DNA of 26,321 bases, taken from assembly GCA_046728155.1 (NCBI GenBank), contig JBKPDY010000007.1:1-26321 (forward strand). Reading direction: 5' to 3'. A program made the translations under genes and the position numbers. Source of the DNA: CAWDLX01 sp046728155 (GTDB lineage: Bacteria > Actinomycetota > Actinomycetes > Mycobacteriales > Micromonosporaceae). Numbering within the stretch: the stretch's first letter is position 1; every line of letters begins with the position of its first letter. Shown piece after piece: positions 12,799 to 20,620 of this stretch. The notes under the pieces were generated by a model, which was not told where the DNA came from, made no database searches, and saw only the letters and a list, made by a program, of their open reading frames with translations.

Positions 12799-14505
12799 TT
12801 GGCGCCAACGACACGGACGACCAAGCACATTTTCGTCACGGGGGGCGTAGCGTCCTCTCTCGGCAAGGGTCTGACCGCCTCCAGCCTCGGTAACCTCCTC
12901 ACCGCCCGTGGGCTACGCGTGGTGATGCAGAAGCTGGATCCATACCTCAACATGGACCCCGGCACGATGAATCCGTTCCAGCACGGCGAGGTCTTCGTGA
13001 CCGACGACGGTGGCGAGACCGATCTCGATGTCGGTCACTACGAACGCTTTCTCGACCGGGACCTGTCCCGTGCGGCGAACGTCACGACCGGGCAGATCTA
13101 CTCCGAGGTCATCGCCAAGGAGCGACGGGGCGAATACCTCGGCGACACCGTGCAGGTGATCCCGCATGTGACGAACGAGATCAAGTCCCGGATCCGGGCG
13201 ATGGCGGCTCCCGACGAGGACGGCCTGGTCCCGGACGTGGTGATCACGGAGGTGGGCGGCACCGTCGGTGATATCGAGTCACTGCCCTTTCTCGAGGCGA
13301 TCCGGCAGGTCCGGCACGACATCGGCCGGGATAATTGCTTCTACCTGCACGTCTCGCTGGTGCCCTACCTGGCGCCGAGCGGGGAGCTGAAGACCAAGCC
13401 GACCCAGCACTCGGTAGCTGCGCTGCGCAACATTGGTATCCAGCCCGATGCGCTGGTCTGCCGGTCCGACCGGGAGATCCCGGAGAAGCTGAAGATCAAA
13501 CTCTCGCTGTACTGCGACGTGGATCGGGAAGCGGTTGTATCGGCCGCGGACGCGCCCAGCATCTACGACATCCCGAAGGTGCTCCACCGCGAGGGTCTGG
13601 ACGCCTACGTGGTCCGCCGGCTGGGGTTGAGCTTCCGCGACGTCGACTGGCGGCGCTGGGACGACCTGCTCGAGCGGGTCCACCACCCCCGCCACACCGT
13701 TACCATCGCCATCGTCGGCAAGTACGTCGACCTGCCTGACGCTTACCTGTCGGTGAGCGAGGCCGTCCGGGCCGCCGGATTCGGCCACCGGGCGCGGGTC
13801 GAGCTGCGCTGGGTGCCCAGCGACGAGTGCGTCTCGCCGACCGGTGCGGCAGCCGCCCTGGCCGGTGTCGATGGCGTGATCATCCCGGGCGGATTCGGGG
13901 TCCGCGGAATCGAGGGCAAGATCGGCGCCGCCTGGTACGGCCGGGAGCGGGGAATCCCGACGCTGGGACTGTGTCTGGGACTTCAGTGCATGACGATCGA
14001 GGTGGCCCGGCATGTGGCCCACCTCGAGGGCGCCAACTCGCTCGAATTCGACCCCGACGCGGCGCATCCGGTGATCGCGACCATGGCCGACCAGGAGGAG
14101 ATTGTCGCCGGCAAGGGCGATCTGGGCGGTTCGATGCGACTCGGGGCCTACCCGGCGGAGCTGGTCGAGGGCAGCATCGCCGCCGAGGTCTACGGGAGCA
14201 CCGCCGTCACCGAGCGGCACCGGCACAGGTACGAGGTCAACAACGCCTACCGGGACGCGCTCACGAAGGCTGGGCTGGTGATCAGTGGAACCTCGCCGGA
14301 CGGGCGCCTGGTCGAGTTCGTCGAGCTTCGCCGCGACCTGCATCCGTACTTCGTCGCCACCCAGGCGCACCCGGAACTCAAGAGCCGACCGACCCGCCCG
14401 CACCCGCTCTTCGCCGGCTTCATCGCCGCAGCGCTCGAGTACAACGCGGCCGACCGGTTGCCGGTCGACGTGGCCGAGCCGGCCCCGGTCTCCTCGCTCG
14501 CGTGA
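12799..14505 (+). CDS. pyrG: CTP synthase
   Basis: This 568-residue enzyme makes CTP from UTP, ATP and glutamine. The synthetase domain opens KHIFVTGGVASSLGKGLTAS (residues 9-28) and has DPYLNMDPGTMNPFQHGEVF. The glutaminase domain has GGFGVRGIEGKI and GLCLGLQC with nucleophile Cys392, then QAHPE with His524 and Glu526. All catalytic residues are present and the length is normal. The start is TTG at 12799 with GGGAG upstream; no ATG or GTG lies closer to the conserved N-terminus. The gene ends in a GTGA overlap with the NUDIX gene, as pyrG and Rv1700 are adjacent in M. tuberculosis. Confidence 0.97.
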   Translation: MAPTTRTTKHIFVTGGVASSLGKGLTASSLGNLLTARGLRVVMQKLDPYLNMDPGTMNPFQHGEVFVTDDGGETDLDVGHYERFLDRDLSRAANVTTGQIYSEVIAKERRGEYLGDTVQVIPHVTNEIKSRIRAMAAPDEDGLVPDVVITEVGGTVGDIESLPFLEAIRQVRHDIGRDNCFYLHVSLVPYLAPSGELKTKPTQHSVAALRNIGIQPDALVCRSDREIPEKLKIKLSLYCDVDREAVVSAADAPSIYDIPKVLHREGLDAYVVRRLGLSFRDVDWRRWDDLLERVHHPRHTVTIAIVGKYVDLPDAYLSVSEAVRAAGFGHRARVELRWVPSDECVSPTGAAAALAGVDGVIIPGGFGVRGIEGKIGAAWYGRERGIPTLGLCLGLQCMTIEVARHVAHLEGANSLEFDPDAAHPVIATMADQEEIVAGKGDLGGSMRLGAYPAELVEGSIAAEVYGSTAVTERHRHRYEVNNAYRDALTKAGLVISGTSPDGRLVEFVELRRDLHPYFVATQAHPELKSRPTRPHPLFAGFIAAALEYNAADRLPVDVAEPAPVSSLA

Positions 14506-15110
14506 GGAAACCGACGGGACGGACCCGCGGTGGCGGGGGATACCGTCTGCTCTCCCGGGCAGAGGTATACCTCGGCCCGGTATTCACGGTCGTCACCGAC
14601 GACGTCGAGCTGCCCGACGGCACGGTGGTGAAACGGGACTGGACCCACCTGCGGGGCGCGGTGATCATCGTCGCGCTGGACGAGCGGGACCGGGTGACCC
14701 TGATCCGGCAGTACCGGCAAGCGGTCGGCGGGAGCCTCTGGGAGCTCCCGGCCGGGATGCTCGATGTGGCGGGAGAGTCTCCGGTCGCGGCGGCCGCCCG
14801 CGAGTTGGCAGAGGAGGTCGACCTGCTCGCCGCCCGGTGGGATCTCCTGCTCGAGATGCACCCGACCCCAGGGGTCAGCGACGAGCTCTTCCGGATCTAC
14901 CTCGCCCGGGACCTGACCCCGGTGGCCGAAGCCGATCGACATGTCCGCCACCAGGAGGAGGCGGATCTGCTGGTACGCCGGGTCCACCTGGACAAGGCGG
15001 TTGCGATGGTGCTGCGCGGGGAGATCACCAACGGCGGGGCGGTCGCCGGCCTGCTGGTCGCGGCCCGGGCGCGGGACGAGGGATGGCGTCCACTGCGGCC
15101 CGCGGCCTGA
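14502..15110 (+). CDS. NUDIX hydrolase, ADP-ribose pyrophosphatase type
   Basis: This 202-residue protein contains a Nudix box near 85-108 (AGESPVAAAARELAEEVDLL) preceded by LWELPAGML, with MHPTPGVSDELFRIYLARDL after it. That layout is typical of ADP-ribose pyrophosphatases, and Rv1700, beside pyrG in M. tuberculosis, is one. The box keeps REL-EE, but Asp replaces the usual Gly in EExGU. The metal-binding glutamates remain, so activity is likely. The GTG start overlaps the pyrG stop. It ends five bases before the convergent TM2 gene. The ADP-ribose substrate is inferred from position and family. Confidence 0.9.
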   Translation: MRKPTGRTRGGGGYRLLSRAEVYLGPVFTVVTDDVELPDGTVVKRDWTHLRGAVIIVALDERDRVTLIRQYRQAVGGSLWELPAGMLDVAGESPVAAAARELAEEVDLLAARWDLLLEMHPTPGVSDELFRIYLARDLTPVAEADRHVRHQEEADLLVRRVHLDKAVAMVLRGEITNGGAVAGLLVAARARDEGWRPLRPAA

Positions 15111-15115
15111 GCTCC

Positions 15116-15541
15116 TCAAGCCCGCAGCGGGCGACCCTGACCGTCCCGGGAGTCACCGGCGAGCAGGATGATCCCGTCGATGACGAACCACAGCCAGATA
15201 GCTCCGCTCACGACGAACGGCAGCACGAGGAAGAAGCCGCAGACGAACGACGCCCAACCGATCACGGTCGCGACCAGCTGAGCCACGCCGAGGCCGACAT
15301 TGCCGGCGTAGAGGCGGCCGACGCCACCCAGAGCGAAGAAGAAGCCCAAAAGAAGCTGGAGCAGACCCGCGACGATCTTGCTCTTGTCGGAGAGCGGCCG
15401 GCCGAGTCGGTCATAGCCGTACGGAGCGTTCGGGTCCACTGGCGCGTGGTAAGGCTGGTACGACCAGCCGGGTTGGGGCGGCGTTTCACCTGATCCGGGC
15501 TGGTTGGCGTACGGATCCGACGGGTCGTAGGTACCTGACAT
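15116..15541 (-). CDS. TM2 domain membrane protein
   Basis: This 141-residue protein has a Pro/Tyr-rich N-terminus (residues 1-55: SGTYDPSDPYANQP, then DPNAPYGYDRLGRPLS). A TM2 domain follows: KSKIVAGLLQLLLGFFFALGG as the first helix, then GRLYAGNVGLGVAQLV, and two more hydrophobic segments to about 125. TM2 proteins are small membrane proteins of unknown function. I chose the ATG at 15541; another ATG lies two codons upstream (15547). The gene is convergent with the NUDIX gene (5-nt gap) and divergent from ald. Its Pro/Tyr tail resembles those of the two membrane paralogues at 3747-5567. Confidence 0.88.
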   Translation of the reverse strand: MSGTYDPSDPYANQPGSGETPPQPGWSYQPYHAPVDPNAPYGYDRLGRPLSDKSKIVAGLLQLLLGFFFALGGVGRLYAGNVGLGVAQLVATVIGWASFVCGFFLVLPFVVSGAIWLWFVIDGIILLAGDSRDGQGRPLRA

Positions 15542-15597
15542 CGCCATCCAGGATATGGCGGCCGGCGGCCGTCCGCCCGCCTTCAGTCGCGTGCAGT

Positions 15598-15616
15598 GGT
15601 ACGCCCATGTCGTACC
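15598..15616. promoter_or_regulatory. Perfect 6-bp inverted repeat, candidate operator
   Basis: GGTACG (15598-15603) and CGTACC (15611-15616) flank a 7-nt spacer in the divergent region between the TM2 gene and ald. The spacing suits a dimeric regulator such as an Lrp/AldR-type protein, which controls alanine dehydrogenase genes in other actinobacteria. No regulator gene lies nearby and the match is unproven. Confidence 0.35.
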
Positions 15617-15685
15617 GCCGGATCTAGACTTCCCCATCAGGCGGCAACGGCGCCGCCGACACGGCCGAGAAGAGGTGTCCCCACG

Positions 15686-16801
15686 GTGAAGGTTGGCATT
15701 CCTCGCGAGATCAAGAACCACGAGTACCGGGTCGCGATCACGCCGGCGGGGGTGAATGAGTTCGTCCGCAACGGCCACGAGGTCTGCGTCGAGGCGGGAG
15801 CAGGTGAGGGTTCGTCGATCACCGACGCCGAGTTCGCCAGCGCCGGAGCCACGATCATGCAGCAGGCGGACGCGGTCTGGTCCACCGCGGAACTGATCCT
15901 CAAGGTGAAGGAGCCGATCGCCGAGGAGTACGGGCGGATGCGCCGGGGCCAGGTCCTCTTCACTTACCTGCATCTGGCCGCGTCACGCGAATGCACCGAC
16001 GCGCTGATCGAGCGTGGCGTGACCGGCATCGCGTACGAGACGGTGGAGCTGCCCGATGGCACGCTGCCCTTGCTCGCTCCGATGTCCGAGGTCGCCGGGC
16101 GATTGGCGCCACAGGTCGGCGCGTACCACCTGATGCGCCAGGGTGGCGGCCGCGGCCTGTTGATGGGCGGAGTGCCCGGGGTGTACGCGGCGAAGGTGGT
16201 CGTGCTCGGGGCCGGCGTGTCCGGCATGAACGCCGCAGCGATCGCCCTCGGGATGCAGGCCGAAGTGTTGCTGCTCGACCGCAACATCGCCCGTCTGCGG
16301 ACGGCCGATGCCATCTACCGGGGCCACCTGCAGACCGTCGCCTCCAACGCGTACGAGATCGAGAAGGCCGCCCTCGACGCCGACCTCGTCATCGGAGCGG
16401 TGCTCGTCGCGGGTGCCCGCGCCCCGAAACTGATCTCCAACGAGCTGGTCTCACGGATGAAGAAGGGCAGCGTCCTCGTCGACATCTCCATCGACCAGGG
16501 TGGCTGCTTCGAGGACTCCCGTCCGACCACCCACGCCGACCCGGTCTACCAGGTACACAACAGCCTGTTCTACTGCGTGGCGAATATGCCCGGTGCGGTA
16601 CCGCACACCTCGACGTACGCGCTGACCAACGTGACCCTCCCGTACGCGTTGGAGCTCGCGAATCTCGGGTGGCGGGAGGCGATGCGCAAGGACCGCGTGC
16701 TGGCGCTGGGTCTGAACACCCACGACGGGCACATCACCTACGGGCCGGTCGCCGACGCGCACGGGCTGTCGGCGGTGAAACTCGACGAGGTACTCACCTG
16801 A
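15686..16801 (+). CDS. ald: Alanine dehydrogenase
   Basis: This 371-residue enzyme interconverts L-alanine and pyruvate plus ammonia with NAD. It opens MKVGIPREIKNHEYRVAITP and has the substrate residues Lys75 (ILKVKEP) and His96 (FTYLHLA). The Rossmann motif VVVLGAGVSGMNAA lies near 172-185. The length equals the usual 371 of bacterial Ald. The GTG at 15686 with AGAGGTG upstream is the start; the open frame further upstream is intergenic. Its stop overlaps the xerD start by 4 nt, so a metabolic enzyme and a recombinase share a transcript. The gene is intact. Confidence 0.96.
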   Translation: MKVGIPREIKNHEYRVAITPAGVNEFVRNGHEVCVEAGAGEGSSITDAEFASAGATIMQQADAVWSTAELILKVKEPIAEEYGRMRRGQVLFTYLHLAASRECTDALIERGVTGIAYETVELPDGTLPLLAPMSEVAGRLAPQVGAYHLMRQGGGRGLLMGGVPGVYAAKVVVLGAGVSGMNAAAIALGMQAEVLLLDRNIARLRTADAIYRGHLQTVASNAYEIEKAALDADLVIGAVLVAGARAPKLISNELVSRMKKGSVLVDISIDQGGCFEDSRPTTHADPVYQVHNSLFYCVANMPGAVPHTSTYALTNVTLPYALELANLGWREAMRKDRVLALGLNTHDGHITYGPVADAHGLSAVKLDEVLT

Positions 16802-17721
16802 CCGCGCTCGAGAAACAGATCCGGGCGTACCTCGACCATCTCGCAGTCGAGCGCGGAGTCGCGGCGAACACCGTACTGGCGTACCGGCGCGATCTCGACC
16901 GTTACGCGGCCGCCTTGACCGCTCGTGGACGCAGCACGCTGGGAGCGGTCCGGGATCTCGACGTCGCCGAGTACCTGGCGCACCTGCGGGACGGACCGCG
17001 CCCCGTGAGTGCCGCCTCGGCGGCCCGGGCGGTCAGCGCGATCCGGGGACTTCATCGGTTCGCGGTACGGGAAGGGATGATCACCGACGACGTGGCGCAT
17101 GAGGTTCGCCCGCCCCGCCTGCCACGCCGGCTACCCCGCGCCCTCGGGGTCGACGAGGTTCGCCGGCTCCTCGACGGTTTCCCCGACGACCCGGTCGGAC
17201 TGCGCGACGCGGCCCTCCTGGAGTTCCTCTACGGAACCGGCGCCCGTGTCTCCGAGGCGGTCGGCTGCTCCGTCGACGACGTCGATCTCGCCGATGCGAC
17301 AGTGCTGCTACGTGGGAAGGGCGGGCGCAACCGGGTGGTTCCGGTCGGGGGATACGCCCGCGCCGCGGTCGAGGCGTACCTGGTGCGCGGCCGCCCCTCC
17401 TTGATGTCGCACCAGCGCCGGACTTCGTTACGCGGCGGCCATCTGCTGTTTCGCAACGCCCGCGGTGCACCGCTGTCGAGGCAGGGCGCGTGGCTGATCC
17501 TCCGCGATGCGGCCGAGCGGGCGGGGCTGCCCGGGCCGATCTCGCCGCACGCGCTCAGGCACAGCTACGCCACCCACCTGCTCGATGGAGGCGCAGACGT
17601 CCGAGTGGTACAGGAACTGCTCGGACACATCTCGGTGACGACGACGCAGATCTATACCTTGGTGACCGTAGAGAAGCTGCGGGAGGTCTACGCCGTGTCG
17701 CATCCCCGGGCCCTCGGCTGA
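16798..17721 (+). CDS. xerD: Tyrosine recombinase XerD
   Basis: This recombinase of about 307 residues resolves chromosome dimers at dif with XerC before division. All catalytic residues are visible: Arg150 (GTGARVSEA), Lys174 (LRGKGGRNRV), His251 and Arg254 (SPHALRHSYATHLL), His277 (LGHISVTTTQIY) and nucleophile Tyr286. The N-terminal SAM-like domain starts KQIRAYLDHLAVERGV. No ATG, GTG or TTG lies in frame near the conserved N-terminus. The likely start is CTG at 16798, which overlaps the ald stop as CTGA and has GAGG about ten bases upstream. The length is normal. The M. tuberculosis counterpart follows the NUDIX gene directly (Rv1701). Confidence 0.93.
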   Translation: MTALEKQIRAYLDHLAVERGVAANTVLAYRRDLDRYAAALTARGRSTLGAVRDLDVAEYLAHLRDGPRPVSAASAARAVSAIRGLHRFAVREGMITDDVAHEVRPPRLPRRLPRALGVDEVRRLLDGFPDDPVGLRDAALLEFLYGTGARVSEAVGCSVDDVDLADATVLLRGKGGRNRVVPVGGYARAAVEAYLVRGRPSLMSHQRRTSLRGGHLLFRNARGAPLSRQGAWLILRDAAERAGLPGPISPHALRHSYATHLLDGGADVRVVQELLGHISVTTTQIYTLVTVEKLREVYAVSHPRALG

Positions 17722-17831
17722 GCGAGATCGTTTACGTACAAACCTTTGGCGCGACCGCGCGTACGGAGACTTGTGGCGGAGCCCCCACACGTGGCGTTGT
17801 CGCATCGACGGGCCCAACGGCTGGATGCCGA

Positions 17832-17837
17832 TACGAT
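17832..17837 (+). promoter_or_regulatory. -10-like element upstream of the second Uma2 gene
   Basis: TACGAT at 17832-17837 lies 31 nt before the ATG at 17868, with AGAGAGGA (17852-17859) between. A -35 is not evident. Confidence 0.35.
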
Positions 17838-17867
17838 GGTGGGTACCGGAAAGAGAGGACGCCGGCG

Positions 17868-18461
17868 ATGCAGCTGTTGGATCGACCCACAGGTCGCATG
17901 GACGCGAGTACGCCTCTGACCCTCGACGAGTACCTCTCCCTGCCCGAGGACACTCGGGCCGAGATCGTAGACGGAGTCCTGCGGCCAATGGTTCGACCCA
18001 GCCAATTGCACCGTGAGGTGCAGGTCAATGTGGTGAATGCTCTGAAGGCTCAGCGTCCCCGAGGTGTCAGGGTCGCCTTTGATGAAGTCGTGAAGTTCCG
18101 TAGTGATCCGCCCACCGCTCGTATTCCCGACGTGGTGGTGTACCGGGTCGGCTCCAACGCGTCGGGTCAACGCAATTTCACGCCGGTTGCTGACGTGATC
18201 CTGGCCGTAGAGGTGGTCAGCGAAGGTACTCGGACCGCTGACCGGTACGAGAAGCCTGCCGAGTATGCGCGCCACGGCATCCCGGGGTTCTGGCGCATCG
18301 AGCTCGAGCCGTCCATCGGGGTGTGGACGTATCGGCTCGTCGATGGCGTCTACAGCGACGAGGGTCGGTACAGGCTGGGCGAAATCATCACACATCCGGG
18401 CCTTGACTGGATCGCGGTCGATGTGACTGGCCTTCTCGGCGATTTCGCGCCGGAGCGCTGA
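17868..18461 (+). CDS. Uma2 family (PD-(D/E)XK) putative endonuclease, second copy
   Basis: This 197-residue protein has the same nuclease core as the gene at 952-1497: RIPDVVVY with Asp88, ILAVEVVSEGT with Glu115, TADRYEKPAEYARHGIPGFW with Lys129. The N-terminal half (LTLDEYLSLPEDTRAEIVDG) is the common Uma2 opening and is clearer than in the first copy. AGAGAGGA precedes the ATG. The gene sits between xerD and parA, a place that holds unrelated genes in M. tuberculosis, so it is a likely insertion into the core order. Its upstream 146 nt look like an independent promoter region. Its role is unknown. Confidence 0.88.
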   Translation: MQLLDRPTGRMDASTPLTLDEYLSLPEDTRAEIVDGVLRPMVRPSQLHREVQVNVVNALKAQRPRGVRVAFDEVVKFRSDPPTARIPDVVVYRVGSNASGQRNFTPVADVILAVEVVSEGTRTADRYEKPAEYARHGIPGFWRIELEPSIGVWTYRLVDGVYSDEGRYRLGEIITHPGLDWIAVDVTGLLGDFAPER

Positions 18462-18579
18462 AGGCTACGGCGAGATGAGCGGTTGAGCCGGAGCGGGCCT
18501 GGGGAGTTGGTGCAAGCATCCCTACCCTCCTCCCCGCGACACGCCGAGTGTGAGCCGGGCCCGGGCCCCGCTGGTGTCG

Positions 18580-18621
18580 TACAGTCGCCGCAGCGGCTCC
18601 CCCACTGCCGGCGCGGTGGGG
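18580..18621 (+). promoter_or_regulatory. -10-like element and leader hairpin upstream of parA
   Basis: TACAGT (18580-18585) could be a -10. Downstream, CCCCAC (18600-18605) pairs with GTGGGG (18616-18621) around a 10-nt loop, 25 nt before the parA ATG. The -35 is unclear, and so is any regulatory role of the hairpin. Confidence 0.35.
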
Positions 18622-18645
18622 CCGTCCGGGAGAGGCGAACAGGAG

Positions 18646-19581
18646 ATGGCGAGCATCGACGAACGAAGCGAGGCTTGGACCAACGATATGCGGGCGCAGC
18701 AGTCCGGCCTCGATCTCGGCGCTGACCTGGGCCCCGCCGACCCGACCGCCTACACGACCCGGCGTGAGATCCCCATCCCCGCCCCGCTGGAGCGCCACGG
18801 TCCGGCCCGCATCATCGCGATGGCGAACCAGAAAGGGGGCGTCGGCAAGACGACGACCACCATCAATCTCGGCGCGGCCCTCGCCGAGTACGGGCGCAAG
18901 GTCCTCCTCGTCGACTTCGACCCGCAGGGCGCGCTCTCGGTCGGGTTGGGCGTGAACCCACACAATCTCGATCTGTCGATCTATAACCTGATCATGCAGG
19001 ATGAAGTGACGATCGACGACATCCTGATCAAGACGAATGTGGCCGGGCTGCACCTGTTGCCCGCCAATATCGATCTCTCCGCAGCGGAGATCCAGCTCGT
19101 CACCGAGGTCGCCCGGGAGCTGGCTCTGGCTCGACTGCTCCGGCCGGTCCAGAAGGACTACGACTACATCCTCATTGACTGCCAGCCGTCGCTCGGCCTG
19201 CTCGCGATCAACGCTCTGACCTGTGCACACGGGGTGCTCGTGCCGCTGGAGTGCGAATTCTTCAGCCTGCGCGGGGTGGCCCTGTTGCTCGACACCATCG
19301 ACAAGGTGCGCGAACGGCTCAACTTCAACCTCGAGCTCGAAGGCATCCTCGCCACCATGTACGACAGCCGTACCACGCACAGCCGGCAGGTGCTCCAGCG
19401 CGTCGTCGAGGCGTTCGGCGACAAGGTCTACCAGACCGTGATCACCAAGACGGTCAAGTTCCCCGAGTCGACGGTCGCGGGAGCCCCGATCACCTCGCTG
19501 GACCCGGCCTCCTCCGGTGCCCGCAACTACCGTCAGCTCGCCCGGGAGCTGATCGCCCAGCACGCGCCGGCCCGCCGGTAA
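18646..19581 (+). CDS. ParA/Soj family ATPase adjacent to ScpAB
   Basis: This 311-residue protein has a deviant Walker A motif KGGVGKTT at 63-70, then LLVDFDPQGALSVGLG as the Walker A' region and LIDCQPSLG as Walker B. ParA ATPases dimerise on DNA and move partner cargo. Residues 1-55 are an extra N-terminal segment before the ATPase core, mostly polar and probably disordered. No parB follows. Instead the gene leads scpA and scpB, as Rv1708 does in M. tuberculosis, so it differs from the origin-linked ParA. The ATG at 18646 has AGGAG directly adjacent and GAGAGG ten bases upstream; the open frame continues upstream but looks non-coding. It is not necessarily a chromosome-partition protein. 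Confidence 0.93.
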   Translation: MASIDERSEAWTNDMRAQQSGLDLGADLGPADPTAYTTRREIPIPAPLERHGPARIIAMANQKGGVGKTTTTINLGAALAEYGRKVLLVDFDPQGALSVGLGVNPHNLDLSIYNLIMQDEVTIDDILIKTNVAGLHLLPANIDLSAAEIQLVTEVARELALARLLRPVQKDYDYILIDCQPSLGLLAINALTCAHGVLVPLECEFFSLRGVALLLDTIDKVRERLNFNLELEGILATMYDSRTTHSRQVLQRVVEAFGDKVYQTVITKTVKFPESTVAGAPITSLDPASSGARNYRQLARELIAQHAPARR

Positions 19582-19588
19582 CGCTTCC

Positions 19589-20620
19589 ATGACCGCCCCT
19601 CGGACCGCCGGCGCACGAATCGTAGGCCGGCCGGCCGGCCACGCTGCGCAGGTCGACCCGGCAATGCTGGGTACGGTGGGAGGCGTGGCTCATCGCGTAC
19701 CGGCTGCCGGGTCGACTGTTTCGGTCGACCCGGGCCCACCGCCGCCCGCGACCGGTTTCCAGGTCACATTGCCCGCGTTCACCGGCCCGTTCGATCTGTT
19801 GCTTCAGCTCATCGGCAAGCAGAAGCTGGAGATCACCGAGCTGTCGCTGAGCAAGGTCACCGATGAGTTCATCGCGTACATCCGGAGTATGGGCGACACA
19901 TGGGATCTGGACGAGGCGAGTGAGTTCCTTGTCGTCGCGGCGACGTTGCTCGACCTGAAGACCGCGAAGCTGCTCCCGCAGGCGGATGTCGAGGACGAGG
20001 AGGACCTCGCCCTACTCGAAGCCCGCGATCTGCTCTTTGCACGGCTGCTGCAGTACAAGGCGTTCAAGGAACTCGCCGCCGTGATCGCGGCACGGGATGC
20101 CGAATTCTCCCGCGGGTACCCCCGGGCGGTGAAGCTGGAAGAGCGCTACGCCGCGGCGCTGCCCGACCTGGTCCTCGGCATCGGCCCGGATCGCCTCGCG
20201 GAGCTGGCCGTGCGGGCATTGCTACCGAAGACGCCCCCGGTGGTGGCGATCTCCCACGTGCACATGGTGCGGGTCAGCGTCCGCGCACACGCCGAGATCC
20301 TGCGCGACAAGCTGCTCCGGGTGCGCGCGGCCACGTTCCGTTCACTCTGTGCCGACTGTCAGACCGTCCTGGAGATCGTGGCCCGGTTCCTCGCCCTGCT
20401 GGAGCTCTACCGTGAGGGCCTGGTCGCGTTCGATCAGGTGACAGCACTCGGCGAGCTCACCGTGCAATGGACCGGCAATGGCAGCATCGGCGAGCTGATG
20501 GTGGATGAGTTCGAGGGCACTCCGCAACCGCCGGAGCCGCCGGCGGCCGCGCCGATCGAGGAGGCCGAGCTGGTCGAGTACCTGGGAGCAGCCGAGCAGC
20601 GGGAGGGAACAGACGAGTGA
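19589..20620 (+). CDS. scpA: Segregation and condensation protein A
   Basis: This 343-residue kleisin subunit of the SMC-ScpAB condensin bridges the SMC heads. The N-terminal domain reads FTGPFDLLLQLIGKQKLEITEL, then FLVVAATLLDLKTAKLLPQ, both diagnostic of ScpA. The C-terminal winged helix is near VTALGELTVQWTGNGSIGEL. It is longer than usual because residues 1-50 are a Pro/Ala/Gly-rich extension. The ATG at 19589 lies seven bases after parA with no clear ribosome site. A GTG at 19685 (32 codons in) follows GGGAGG and TACGGT and could be the real start, giving 311 residues. It ends in a GTGA overlap with scpB. Confidence 0.93.
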   Translation: MTAPRTAGARIVGRPAGHAAQVDPAMLGTVGGVAHRVPAAGSTVSVDPGPPPPATGFQVTLPAFTGPFDLLLQLIGKQKLEITELSLSKVTDEFIAYIRSMGDTWDLDEASEFLVVAATLLDLKTAKLLPQADVEDEEDLALLEARDLLFARLLQYKAFKELAAVIAARDAEFSRGYPRAVKLEERYAAALPDLVLGIGPDRLAELAVRALLPKTPPVVAISHVHMVRVSVRAHAEILRDKLLRVRAATFRSLCADCQTVLEIVARFLALLELYREGLVAFDQVTALGELTVQWTGNGSIGELMVDEFEGTPQPPEPPAAAPIEEAELVEYLGAAEQREGTDE

